From contig CAIKOL010000346.1 of NCBI GenBank assembly GCA_903829085.1, forward strand, positions 1 through 45,220: a DNA stretch of 45,220 nt, given 5' to 3'. This document shows, piece after piece, positions 28,446 to 39,000 of this stretch. This stretch comes from an uncultured Anaerolineales bacterium (GTDB lineage Bacteria > Chloroflexota > Anaerolineae > Anaerolineales > Villigracilaceae). The translations under genes and the position numbers were made by a program. The notes beneath the pieces are model-generated. The model did not search any database. It was not told the DNA's origin and saw nothing but the letters and a program-made list of their open reading frames with translations. How positions within the stretch are numbered: the first letter of the stretch is position 1; the number at the start of each line of letters is the position of its first letter.

Positions 28446-30341
28446 TTATTCTGCAGTCTTATCGTTACCTTGAAATTGGATAACTACTTCTGAGCCCGGG
28501 ATGACGCGGCCGAGTTCTTCGACAGCGGTCTGCAGTACGTTGCGCAGGTTAATAGAACCACCGACTTTTGAAGCAATTTCACCAATAACCGATTCAACTT
28601 CAGCACGTTTGCTGATCTGTTCATACAAACGGGCACTTTCCAGAGCTGAACCCAGTTGTTCTGAAAGGGTACCGGCGGCAGCAATTTCTTCCTCGGTCCA
28701 TTGACCTCTTCCTTGAGTTTTTTCCAAGCGGATGGTACCAATCACATCCTCGCGAACTTTGATGGGTAAATGGAGAGTGGTGTTGTCATTCGTCAGAATA
28801 GGTTTCCCAGATTTAATTACCATCAAGGATTCGGGACTGGCTTCATCCGTAATTGGAAATACTGAACGAGCAGCGCTAACAAATCCAATCTTTTCTGATT
28901 TCTCCTGCAAAAGTCGTTGCCAGCCAACACGACCAGCTTCACTATACGTTCGGCGAGTGGATTCGAGAGCGGCTTGAGTGCTGGCAAAAAGGCGGGTATT
29001 TTCAATGGCGATGGCAACCTGGTCAGCGAGAACCTTTAATATACTAACGTCTTCTTCCGTAAACGCCATTTCCTTTACACTTTGAACATCCAGTGCACCA
29101 AGGATCTTCCCACCAACAATGAGTGGCAATGCCATCTCGGAATGTGTCTCAGGAAGGTCGGGGTTATTGAAAAAGACTGCATCCTTTCCTACATCCAATG
29201 CGATACGAGCCTGCCCACTCCCAGTCACATAGCCGACGATACCAACCTGACCAACTTTCAACTTATGCCCCCGCGCCAACATACGCTGTCCGCCTTCGCT
29301 GTTCGTTGCACGTAAAACGGCGTTCTCTTCTGTATTGTCAAGCAAGAAAATACCTACATGATAGAATGCAAAACGCTGACTGATGAGGCGTGTTACCTGC
29401 CCAAGTAGTTCATCAAGATTGCGGATGCGGGTAACCGCCGCACCGATTTCTGCTGTAGCCTGCAATTGGGAAGCACGTCGCTCCAGAGCCTGTGTGCGCT
29501 CAGCAATCCGTTGTTCAAGGCTATCAATAAGAGAATGTAATTGGTCTGCCATTGAGTAAAAAGATTTGCCCAGTAACTTGAGTTCTGAACTTGGAAAACC
29601 TATATTTGGCCGGAAATCAAGTTCCCCTTCCGAAATGCGAACAGCAACCTGGGTCAATGTAGAGATTGGTGCAGCCAACCTATCGCCCAAGAACCATCCT
29701 GCCAATCCAACCAGTGGCAATGAAAATACGAAAATACCGATAAACCAATATAGAACTTGCCTTTCATTAGCAAGGATCTTATTCGCTGAAATGTCAACTC
29801 CGATGATACCTGCTAATTGGTTATCAGAAGTGTAAAAAGGGGCATAGGCTGAAAGGAAGGTTCCATATTCATCTGTATAAAAATCATTTTCAACCATCGG
29901 GTGATCCATGGTTGTAAAGTTAGCCGCTAGCACTGGCCCAGGAATATTATAGCGTTCGCCAAATGCAGACCCAAGCGGATCACCAGGTTCGACTGCGTCC
30001 ACCACAAAATAGAGACCTTGCGAGTCAAAACGCATCGTGTAGACGAAAGCTAAATCTGGATCCGAGCTACGAATTCGCAGATTCTGTAACCGTATCTGTT
30101 CAAATGCTGGATCGGATGATGAGTTAATACTTACAAACAAGTCACCATTTTGTTGGAGGGAAGCCAGGGAAACAATATTCAAAAGACGTTGGCGTAGATC
30201 GGTGCGGTCCTGCTGGCGATAGATTGTATAGCTTATTGTTAACGTTAGGCCAACAGCTAGAAATGCCAATAGTATAAAACTGAGAACCAGTCTCGACCGC
30301 AAACTTATTGTTCGCATGAATGGAGAATTTCGGGTTTTCAC
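28446..30341 (-). CDS. Membrane receptor: extracytoplasmic Cache-like sensor, TM, HAMP, GAF, degenerate GAF, half-GAF tail; no kinase domain
   Basis: N-terminal TM, periplasmic loop with FYTDEYGTFLSAYAPFYTSDNQLAGIIGVDIS, HAMP, FYHVGIFLLDNTEENAVLRATNSEGGQRMLARGHKLKVGQVGIVGYV. Confidence 0.87.
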   Translation of the reverse strand: MKTRNSPFMRTISLRSRLVLSFILLAFLAVGLTLTISYTIYRQQDRTDLRQRLLNIVSLASLQQNGDLFVSINSSSDPAFEQIRLQNLRIRSSDPDLAFVYTMRFDSQGLYFVVDAVEPGDPLGSAFGERYNIPGPVLAANFTTMDHPMVENDFYTDEYGTFLSAYAPFYTSDNQLAGIIGVDISANKILANERQVLYWFIGIFVFSLPLVGLAGWFLGDRLAAPISTLTQVAVRISEGELDFRPNIGFPSSELKLLGKSFYSMADQLHSLIDSLEQRIAERTQALERRASQLQATAEIGAAVTRIRNLDELLGQVTRLISQRFAFYHVGIFLLDNTEENAVLRATNSEGGQRMLARGHKLKVGQVGIVGYVTGSGQARIALDVGKDAVFFNNPDLPETHSEMALPLIVGGKILGALDVQSVKEMAFTEEDVSILKVLADQVAIAIENTRLFASTQAALESTRRTYSEAGRVGWQRLLQEKSEKIGFVSAARSVFPITDEASPESLMVIKSGKPILTNDNTTLHLPIKVREDVIGTIRLEKTQGRGQWTEEEIAAAGTLSEQLGSALESARLYEQISKRAEVESVIGEIASKVGGSINLRNVLQTAVEELGRVIPGSEVVIQFQGNDKTAE

Positions 30342-32056
30342 TTCCCGGCTCCTTTATCTTTAGCACGCTTATGGGTTTCAGGCTTTATGGAATTTTGCAG
30401 CCTTACTTCGGCCAGCTTGAGACCAAGAGAATTCCTTATTTCCTGAACAGCAGTCTGGAGTACCACATCAATATCCAGCGTTTCGCGCATTCTGGTAGCA
30501 GCCTGCCCGATGGCTCGTTCACGCTCTGCACGCATTTGAGCATCTGATACCAGACGAGTATTTTCGAACGCCAAGCTTACGCGTGATGCAATTGTTTCAA
30601 GCAGTGTTATCTCATCTGCCAGCCACTCGTACTGCGGATTTTTGTTTTCATAGCCGATGATACCAATGACATTTCCACGCAAAATGATGGGAGCGATCAA
30701 CCTGGATCGGGGGTTTTTATCTGTTGTGGAATAAGTTGTGGAATTCCCAGCCAGTAATTGCTGATTAGTATCAAAGGGAAATGTTTCTGTAACAGGTAGA
30801 ACCTGAAGCTGGTCGTAGTGATAGCCGAGCGTTCCTCCGCTCTTTATCTGCTCCCAGGCACTTTTTGTGGTTTTAGCAGCCAACTGATCGATTTCTTTTA
30901 TGCGGTTTTGCAATTGTCCCACCAGTCGAATATTTACGATGGAAAGTGAAACCTGGTCAGCAAAAGTTTGCAGGATTTGCTGATCTATATATTGCGGATC
31001 CGGGGAAAGGGTTTGGATATTAATTAATCCGATAATTCGTTCCCCGAAAAGAAGGGGAAACGAAGAGTTGGTTTTGGTGTCAGATAACTGGATTGGTCGC
31101 TCAAGATAAAATTGTTGTTCGCCAGCCTTGTAATGCAACCTGTCAATCGGCGCGTAGGTTAACCCGATATCCCCGTGAATAATGGCTAATTGGTATTCAC
31201 TGGCAAGCAAAGCGATTCCTTCTGGACTGTTGGTCGCCTTTAGAACAGCAAATTCCTCGTTTTCACTAGCGAGGTAAATCCCAACATGATCCAGTTCTAG
31301 ATGATCTACCAACAATTGGATGGTCTGTTCGAGGAGGGCGATTTCATCTTTTACCTGACTTGCCAGGCGAGCAGCTTCAATGACAGTTTGCAGAAGAATG
31401 TTTCGCTGTTCAAGGGCTACTGTTCGCCCCTGTAACAACGAGCGACTCTCTTCCAATTGAATATTGGTGGCATGTGATTCTTGTTCATCTTCCAAAATCC
31501 TTTTAGAGGAAGCTGTAATGCTTCGAATAGCCAGAAATAATAATAACAAGACAGCAGTGAACGTTATCGTGTGGGAAAGTAACACCGAGGACGTGGATAC
31601 ATAGGCTTGGATAGCCAACCAGCCCCGGGTTTCTGCATAGATCAAGCCAACTCCGGCAAAAACTGTTAGGACAGTAAAAGTGATTCCGCTTTGGATACCC
31701 ATTGTCAAACCGGCGGCGAGAATCACAATGGCGAAAGAAGCAAAACCCGAATCACGAACGCCCCCATATAAAATTTCTTCCAACAGGATAACCAGCCATA
31801 ACAACGAATTAAAGAGAAAACTTGCCAGTCGAATATGTCCGGAATGTAGTAATGATAACAAACCCAATTCAAGTATTACTGCAACAATGGCAATGATGAA
31901 CTGTCCGGGCGGAGGGAAGAACAAAGCGTATAAGAAATAAACAAACGTCAAAGCAAGCGTAAATAACAGAATGGTGTTTATATTCTGTGCTTGAATACTC
32001 TTTTCTGGAGTATCAAAGGTGGGAGCCTTAAGAAGATTCCTAAAACGAGCCAACAT
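30338..32056 (-). CDS. Membrane receptor: multi-TM N-terminus, GAF, degenerate GAF, half-GAF tail; no kinase domain
   Basis: About 6 hydrophobic segments in the first about 190 aa, then GAF-like LDHVGIYLASENEEFAVLKATNSPEG; 4-bp overlap with the next gene. Confidence 0.82.
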   Translation of the reverse strand: MLARFRNLLKAPTFDTPEKSIQAQNINTILLFTLALTFVYFLYALFFPPPGQFIIAIVAVILELGLLSLLHSGHIRLASFLFNSLLWLVILLEEILYGGVRDSGFASFAIVILAAGLTMGIQSGITFTVLTVFAGVGLIYAETRGWLAIQAYVSTSSVLLSHTITFTAVLLLLFLAIRSITASSKRILEDEQESHATNIQLEESRSLLQGRTVALEQRNILLQTVIEAARLASQVKDEIALLEQTIQLLVDHLELDHVGIYLASENEEFAVLKATNSPEGIALLASEYQLAIIHGDIGLTYAPIDRLHYKAGEQQFYLERPIQLSDTKTNSSFPLLFGERIIGLINIQTLSPDPQYIDQQILQTFADQVSLSIVNIRLVGQLQNRIKEIDQLAAKTTKSAWEQIKSGGTLGYHYDQLQVLPVTETFPFDTNQQLLAGNSTTYSTTDKNPRSRLIAPIILRGNVIGIIGYENKNPQYEWLADEITLLETIASRVSLAFENTRLVSDAQMRAERERAIGQAATRMRETLDIDVVLQTAVQEIRNSLGLKLAEVRLQNSIKPETHKRAKDKGAGK

Positions 32057-32091
32057 GTGCTTCGCCTCTGTATCAATGACGTTATGGAATT

Positions 32092-34107
32092 TTAGTTCGT
32101 GTCTTTATCTTCTTGAGAATCAATGCCAATTTGGATGAATGTATTTGTTGTTCCAAGCGCAATACCTAATTCACGGACAGTATTCTGGAGCAACGTGTCC
32201 AAATCGGTTGATTGTTGAATTCGGGTAGAGATTGTACTTATTTGTTGTTCGCGGGAAGCAAGACGTTGAGCATCCTGTAGCAAGCGTGCATTTTCCAAGG
32301 CCAGACCAACCTGGTTGGCTACTTCAATTGCAAGGGTTTGATCAGAATCACTCCAGGCATCCCCCGCTTTTCGCAATAACCTAATTGTACCGATATGTTG
32401 CCCGCGAAGTGTGATGGGTGTGTTTAAATGATTGGATTCTATGTCGTGAGCCAGTGGTTGAATATCTGATGGCCTGAGCGGGGATAGTCCGATAGATGTA
32501 TATCGAAAAGCCTGTTTGTTCCCGCGAACGCGTTGCTGCCAGACTCGGCGGATGTTTTCATTAGTGGTGGCTTCCAGTTGTTGGAGAGCATTTTGACTTT
32601 CTCCCAGTGATCGGGCATTCTGGATTGCCAACCCAATCTGATCTGCTAATGTTTGAACAATTTCGATATTTTCTTGAGAGAACTCTTCTTTTTCTGTGGA
32701 CTGAATGTCAAGAACGCCAATTACCTTGCCGTGCGCTGTCAAAGGAACGGCTGCTTCAGAATGAGTCATGGGCAGATCTGGGTTTTCAAGAAATGCCGTG
32801 TCTCTCCCAACGTCCCCAGCGATGTGTGGACGATTCTGGTAGGCAGTTGAACCCACAATGCCTTGTTGCCCAACCTTGAGCCGGTGTCCGCGTATTAGCA
32901 TACGTTGTCCGCCCTCAGATGATGCCGCTTGAAGAACGGCATACTCATTTGTATCATTGAGTAAGAATATAGCACAATGATAATAACCAAACCGTTCAGA
33001 AATCAATTTTACGGTCTGAGAGAGGAGCGTATTGATATCTTGGAGCTGTGCTGCGTCGCGAGCGACCTGTGAGGCGGCTTGAAGTTGGACGGATTTGCGA
33101 ACCAAGTCAGAAGTTCGTTCTTCAACTTTGTGTTCAAGTTCCAATTGCGTACCGCGTAGCTCGTCCAAAAGCTGATTCAGACGAATGGTAAGTTGAGCTG
33201 TTTCATCGGATGTGATAATGATTGCTCGCCGGGAGTAAATCCCTTTCCGGATTTCATCCATTGTTTGAATCATTTCATGCACGGGTTGTGAAACAGAAAG
33301 AGTTAGGAATCCTGCTTGGCCAAGGCCAAATACTATGGATACCACACCTATTATGGAAGCTTGCACAAGATATTGGTGGATTTCTGTTGCAGAATTTGAG
33401 CCGACTGCTGATGCATTGAGTAGTTTTTGATAACCAAGGGCTCCAATCATCAGGATGGTGGACAGTATCAGCGAAGCAATAATAGCCTGCAAGCGAACGG
33501 TCATTCGCAATCCAGATTCTGCATTTTGTCGCTCTGAATTGCGTGGTAAAAGAGCACGGCGAATGGGAGCGAGAATGCGATCCAAGGTAAGGGTTTCTTG
33601 GATCACGACCCAGGTGCTTGAGATAAATCCACCAATAGCAACATGGATAATTTGAATGGTGGTTGCGCCTCCTACCCGGTACATGAATAGGACACCTGGA
33701 AGAACTACCAATAAATAAGCAGTTGCAATTTCTATCAGGGCAAAGCGCCAAGGGAGGATGATTATTTCGCGCCAGGCTTGTATTTCCAATTCATTTTCAT
33801 CTTTTCCTGCTGGAAGGGTTTTTCCTTTGAAAAGGATATCCAGACGTGTACGGGCGTGTGTGGTTGCCATGGCCGTGTATATTGGGATGACCAGGTTCAC
33901 AAATAGGACAAATCCAAAAACACTTATCAGTAATTCCACGGTTTGAAGAGCAGAAAAATTGGCTGTAATCAGGATGTAATAAATACCAATTGCCGCAGCA
34001 AAATATGATATTAATTGTGTGATGGATTGCATACGCAGGACATAACTGCCTCCCCACCTGGAGAGCAAGCGTTCCAATCGATCTTTTTGGCGAATTGGTT
34101 TATTCAC
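32092..34107 (-). CDS. Membrane receptor: about 6 TM, HAMP, GAF, degenerate GAF, half-GAF tail; no kinase domain
   Basis: Multiple TM, HAMP-like SVSQPVHEMIQTMDEIRKGIYSRRAIIITSDETAQLTIRLNQLLDEL, YYHCAIFLLNDTNEYAVLQAASSEGGQRMLIRGHRLKVGQQGIVG. Confidence 0.85.
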   Translation of the reverse strand: MNKPIRQKDRLERLLSRWGGSYVLRMQSITQLISYFAAAIGIYYILITANFSALQTVELLISVFGFVLFVNLVIPIYTAMATTHARTRLDILFKGKTLPAGKDENELEIQAWREIIILPWRFALIEIATAYLLVVLPGVLFMYRVGGATTIQIIHVAIGGFISSTWVVIQETLTLDRILAPIRRALLPRNSERQNAESGLRMTVRLQAIIASLILSTILMIGALGYQKLLNASAVGSNSATEIHQYLVQASIIGVVSIVFGLGQAGFLTLSVSQPVHEMIQTMDEIRKGIYSRRAIIITSDETAQLTIRLNQLLDELRGTQLELEHKVEERTSDLVRKSVQLQAASQVARDAAQLQDINTLLSQTVKLISERFGYYHCAIFLLNDTNEYAVLQAASSEGGQRMLIRGHRLKVGQQGIVGSTAYQNRPHIAGDVGRDTAFLENPDLPMTHSEAAVPLTAHGKVIGVLDIQSTEKEEFSQENIEIVQTLADQIGLAIQNARSLGESQNALQQLEATTNENIRRVWQQRVRGNKQAFRYTSIGLSPLRPSDIQPLAHDIESNHLNTPITLRGQHIGTIRLLRKAGDAWSDSDQTLAIEVANQVGLALENARLLQDAQRLASREQQISTISTRIQQSTDLDTLLQNTVRELGIALGTTNTFIQIGIDSQEDKDTN

Positions 34108-34127
34108 GGGCTACTCCTTTATACCGC

Positions 34128-36059
34128 CTAATCCATTTTCAATTCAATCGTTGCTTCATCTGCTCGCAATGCCCGACCGAGTTCTTTAATGGCAGTTTGC
34201 AGAATCAGGTCCGTATTCGGGGAGGACCAAATTTTCCCAGTGATTTCAGCAGCCAGCCGTTCTCGCAAGGCTAATTGTTGACTCTCTTCCAACAAACGTG
34301 CATTTTCCAGAGCAAGGGAAGCCTGCGTGGCAACAGCCTCAATGAGATCGCGTTCTTCGGATGTCCAATCTTGCTGGCCTTCCAAAGATAGATGCCCGAT
34401 GATCTGATCTCGCAAAGTTAAAGGTACATTAACGATAGAGTCGTCTTTTCCGGTTCCAAGCGTTTCCACTCCTGAAATGTATTCAAATCCACCATTTTGA
34501 CGAGCGGTTTCAGACCATGCTTCTGAAACATACAATCGATGTGTTGTGCGCAGTTCTTCCAAGCTTGCCTGGGTCTCCTGGAAAAGACGCGCATTTTCCA
34601 ATGCAATTGCCACCTGATTTGCCATGCCCTGGAGAGTATCAATTTCCTGTGATCCAAAGGCCGCCTCTTGTGTGGATTGCACATCCAACGCCCCAATTGT
34701 CCGTCCGCCAACGATTAACGGAAGGGCAATTTCTGACCTTGTATCTGGCAGTAAAGGGTTATTGAAGCGGACTGGTTCTGAACCGACATCTTCAGCAATA
34801 CGGGCCTGTTGTGTCGTAATTGCTGCCCCGACCATGCTTTTCCCACCGAGTTCAAGGCGATGGCCACGGGCTTTGAGAGTTTGGCCGGCGGTCCCGGTGG
34901 CATCTTTGAGTTCTGCCCAGCGATTTGCAGCATCAGTGATGAAAATTGCCGCATAATAATAGTTAAAACGGTCGGTAATCAGGTTTACTACTTTGGAAAT
35001 TAGTAGATTAGTATCCAGGATACTACTGGCAACCCGGCCAACTTCAATTGTAGCATTGAGTTGTTCGGTCCGGTCGGAAACCCGTTTTTCCAGGCCGGTT
35101 TGCAGTTCCTCCAGCCGAGAGATCATCCGGTTGAAGTACACAGCTAGTTCGCCAACCTCGTCTGTGGCTGTGATAGGAACCCGCTGTTTCAAATCACCAT
35201 CTTCAATCTGTCTGAAGGTTTTGATCATTTGGCGAATTGGTTGGGAAATGGAATTTGAAATAACAATAGAGATTCCGAGACCAATTAACAGAGAAAAAAC
35301 ACCAACTATGATTGACTGGACCTGTAAATTTGCGAGAACGTTTAGCGAACCAATTTCTCGGTAAAGAACTGTTACTGTCTGGTGATACCCGATTGGAGCT
35401 ATATTCAGAATTGTGATAAGAATAAGGGCAATGAACGCTGCAAGTATCTTGACCAACAGACGTATACCCCTGACCCCCGCTGTCTGCGAATCGAAACCTT
35501 GTGGAGTTAATATTTGGCGGACGATTGTAAACATGCGTTCGACAAAAAGGACTTCAAAAATTTCAATTATTAGACCAGATGCGATCCCGGCGAAAATCAG
35601 ATAAAAAACTTGGTCACTATCGCCTTTTAATACAAGAGATAGATAAGTGGCAGAGAGGGGCAGAATAAATACAAACAACGTAATGAGTGCAATTCCAACA
35701 TAGCGCCAAGGTAAGGAAGTAATCTGTTTCCAAGCCAAGGTGTCTTCAGTATCACCACTTACAAGAGGTCTATTAATAGCCCACTTCCCTAGGCGTAAGA
35801 TTACTGCTCTGTTTGAAGTGTGGGAGTAGATTAATAGAAATATGTTCCGGAAGAGCATCAGTAAAGCGGTGACAATCGCTACCTGAGTTATTTGCAGGAT
35901 TGTTAGTTCCGAATTAATTCTCATCAGGAACATCGTAAACATAATTCCTAATAGAATAGCGATCAATTGTGAAATGATGAGCACGGATATGATATAAAAT
36001 CTGCCAGTCCTGTTAAGCAACCACCCAGCGAAGTTGTTGGAAGGAGGAAGGGTATTCAT
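34128..36059 (-). CDS. Membrane receptor: about 6 TM, HAMP, GAF, degenerate GAF, half-GAF tail; paralogue of 32092..34107
   Basis: Shared W+QITSLPWRYVGIALIT block with the neighbour; SISQPIRQMIKTFRQIEDGDLKQRVPITATDEVGELAVYFNRMI (HAMP); YYYAAIFITDAANRWAELKDATGTAGQ (GAF). Confidence 0.85.
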   Translation of the reverse strand: MNTLPPSNNFAGWLLNRTGRFYIISVLIISQLIAILLGIMFTMFLMRINSELTILQITQVAIVTALLMLFRNIFLLIYSHTSNRAVILRLGKWAINRPLVSGDTEDTLAWKQITSLPWRYVGIALITLFVFILPLSATYLSLVLKGDSDQVFYLIFAGIASGLIIEIFEVLFVERMFTIVRQILTPQGFDSQTAGVRGIRLLVKILAAFIALILITILNIAPIGYHQTVTVLYREIGSLNVLANLQVQSIIVGVFSLLIGLGISIVISNSISQPIRQMIKTFRQIEDGDLKQRVPITATDEVGELAVYFNRMISRLEELQTGLEKRVSDRTEQLNATIEVGRVASSILDTNLLISKVVNLITDRFNYYYAAIFITDAANRWAELKDATGTAGQTLKARGHRLELGGKSMVGAAITTQQARIAEDVGSEPVRFNNPLLPDTRSEIALPLIVGGRTIGALDVQSTQEAAFGSQEIDTLQGMANQVAIALENARLFQETQASLEELRTTHRLYVSEAWSETARQNGGFEYISGVETLGTGKDDSIVNVPLTLRDQIIGHLSLEGQQDWTSEERDLIEAVATQASLALENARLLEESQQLALRERLAAEITGKIWSSPNTDLILQTAIKELGRALRADEATIELKMD

Positions 36060-39000
36060 TTCGTTTCTTTCCCTGTTGGATCGGAAGATGTAGTCTGTTT
36101 ATTATCTACATCAAACTTGATCTGGGCACGACGAGCACCAAGTGCCTTGCTCAATTCACTTGTGGTAGTCGCCATGATGGTTTGCATGTCAGTGGAGCGT
36201 CGAATTTTACTGGTCACTTCGTAGAGCAATCGGTCTTTTTCCACCTGGTGACGGATTTGTTCCAGGAGACGGGCATTCGCCATAATTGCCGCAAGGCTAC
36301 CCCCCAGTGTGCCAAGTAATTCCTCATCATTTTCACTATAAGCGCCGGTTTGATCGCTTTCTACATTCAGAACCCCAAGCAGTTCTCCGCGATAGGAAAG
36401 GGGAATCGCCAATTCTGAACGAACGTTCGAACCAACTTCAATATAGCGCGGATCTTGTGTAACATCATTGATTCGTTGAAGTTGTTGATGTACAGCAACC
36501 CAGCCAGTGATGCCATCGCCCAAAGGAACTTCCACCTGCTTAACTTCCTCAGAATAACCGGCTGTTGCCTTCACTGTTAGTATCTTCTTTTCTCTGTCAA
36601 GCAGTAAGATGGCCACCCGATCTCCCCCCAATGTGACCTGGAGGCCTTGAGCAGCGCTGTTCAAGGATTCTTCAAGAGTAGTTCCAGATGCAGCCGCAGT
36701 GGTTACATGGTGAAGAAGGCGGTGCTGAGAAAGGTGTTCTTGTGTCTCTGCGAACAATTCGGAATTTATGACTGCCACAGCCAATTGATCGGCAAGGATT
36801 CGCAAGACACTGATATCCTCTTTCTTAAAGGAATACGGTTGAACGCTCTGAACGTCCAGGGCTCCGAGAATACGCGCCCCTACTTTAAGCGGAATCGCTA
36901 CTTCCGCCCGAGTATCGGGTAACAAAGGATTGGCATAATATGTTGCATCGCGGCTTGTGTCATTTACAATTAGAGGTTCACCGCTTCCGGTGACATAACC
37001 TACAATTGACTTGGAACCGACTTTGAGTTTATGCCCGGCACGTTTCATTTGCATGCCAGCTTCGCCCGTAGCTTCACGGATGACGGCGTATTCGTTGGAA
37101 GGATCAATCAAGAACACAACTGCGTGGTAAAAATTCAAACGCTCGCGGATAAGCGTAACCGCTTCGCTCAGCAATTCGCCCAAGTCAAGGGAACTGGAAA
37201 TATCACGGGCAATTTCAGCCGCAGTCTGGAGCTGTAATGCGCGACCTCTTGTTTCGTCCAATAAACGAGTATTATGGATTGCACCAGCAATTTGCGCTGC
37301 GAGCGTGGTTAGAAAACGCATATCTCCGTCATCAAATGCACGTTCGTGTTCGGTATCCTGAACGACGATAGCGCCAATCACATCCCCTGATGTAACCAAA
37401 GGTACACCCAGCCATGATTTTGCAGTCTTTCCTACTACTTTTGCACCCAGAGCTGCTGAGCGTTTTTCAGTATCTTCAACGATCATTAAGGGCTGTTTCG
37501 TACGGATAAGGATGGAAGTCAATCCTTCTCCAAGCGGGAATGCTTCAATTTGTGAGATTTCACTACCAGAGATATTCTTCTCAAACATATAGGGGATGGC
37601 GATAGAGTCGGTCCCTGCATCGTAAAGAGCAACCAGGAAGTCTATATCCCCTAAAGTCTGGCGAATGTGCCCATGGAGAGCGCTGTAAATTGCGGGTAGA
37701 TCTCTGAGTGATGAGATTTCCTGACTGGCGAGTGTAATCGCTTCCAATTCAAATACGCGGCGTTCGGTACTTTTCGTTTCAAGAATGCGGTCAAGAGAAA
37801 TTGCCGTTATTTCTGCGATGCTAATATAGGGCTGAATATTCGATATTGATAATGGGTTTTTTTCCCTGGTTCCAATAAGTATGATGGCTGAGATCGACTT
37901 GTTTCGCAAAACGGGTACCAGCGCTACACTAAATATTCGAAATTGTTGCAGAAGTTTAATTAAGTTGCTCGGTAAGGTATTTATACGCGCTTCTTCACCG
38001 ATAAATATCCCTGTCGAAAACCAGGATTCGAGCTCTCCCAGTGTGATTGCCATAGACTCTGGCAGGAGCAATCCTCGCTGCGCTCCCAGACCGGACTTTA
38101 TCAAGATCCGAAGGCTTTCTCCTTCAACAGCCAGATAGAGGAATAAATAAGGCGCCATTGAAAAGATTTCTTGAATTTTTTGATAGATATCATTTTCTGT
38201 CTGCGCTTGGCCGATCTGATAGCCAAGGCGATATATGTCAGCCACTTCCTGGTTGCCTGAAAAACGTGACTCGAGCGATCTAACATTTTGAAAAACGAAT
38301 GCAATCTGGTTGGCGAGTGTCTGGAGGGTCACAATTGTTTCAGAATCAAATGAATTAATATTAATACTTTGTACATCCAGCGCTCCAAGCACCTGGTCCC
38401 CAGTCATGATAGGCACAGCCACTTCTGCCTGTGTCTCTGGTAATAATTCATTCTTGAGATGAATTGGATCTTCGATTACATTGGAGACCAATCGGGGCTG
38501 TTTGTTGGCTGTCACCCACCCGATGATGGATGGCGACCCAACCGCCAGGCGATGAGTCGCTTTCAATATTTGTTTTGCACTTGGCCCCTGAGCCGCGCGA
38601 AGGACAGCATACCGTCCGGTGTCATCAATTAAGAAAACGCCTGCATGGTAATACTGAAATCGTTCGATAATCAAGTTGACGGTTTTATTGAGTAATGCGT
38701 CCAAGTCAAGTGAGGTGGTGATATCCTGAGCAATATCTGCAGCGATCCGTATCTGCCGTGTTCGTTCCTCAACCCGTTGTTCGAGGGTGGCTTGCAGCGA
38801 ATGTAATTTTCGATTGGCGTCAACAACTTCTCCTAAACGTTGGCGTTCAAGGAAATTGCGTGCAAACATCACAATGAGTACTGTACCGCCCAAAGCTGTG
38901 AAATTGATAACCAGGAAATAAGCGCTTAACGAAGTTAAGCTAGGCGCTACGAAGGGTACCAATGCTGTAGCAATAATATTGAAAAGGACTAGCGCCACTG

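Noticed and set aside
33275-33751. 158-aa minus-strand ORF rich in Cys/Arg/Ser/His
   Set aside because: Alternative frame of the same-strand 671-aa receptor gene (32092..34107); composition typical of an out-of-frame shadow.
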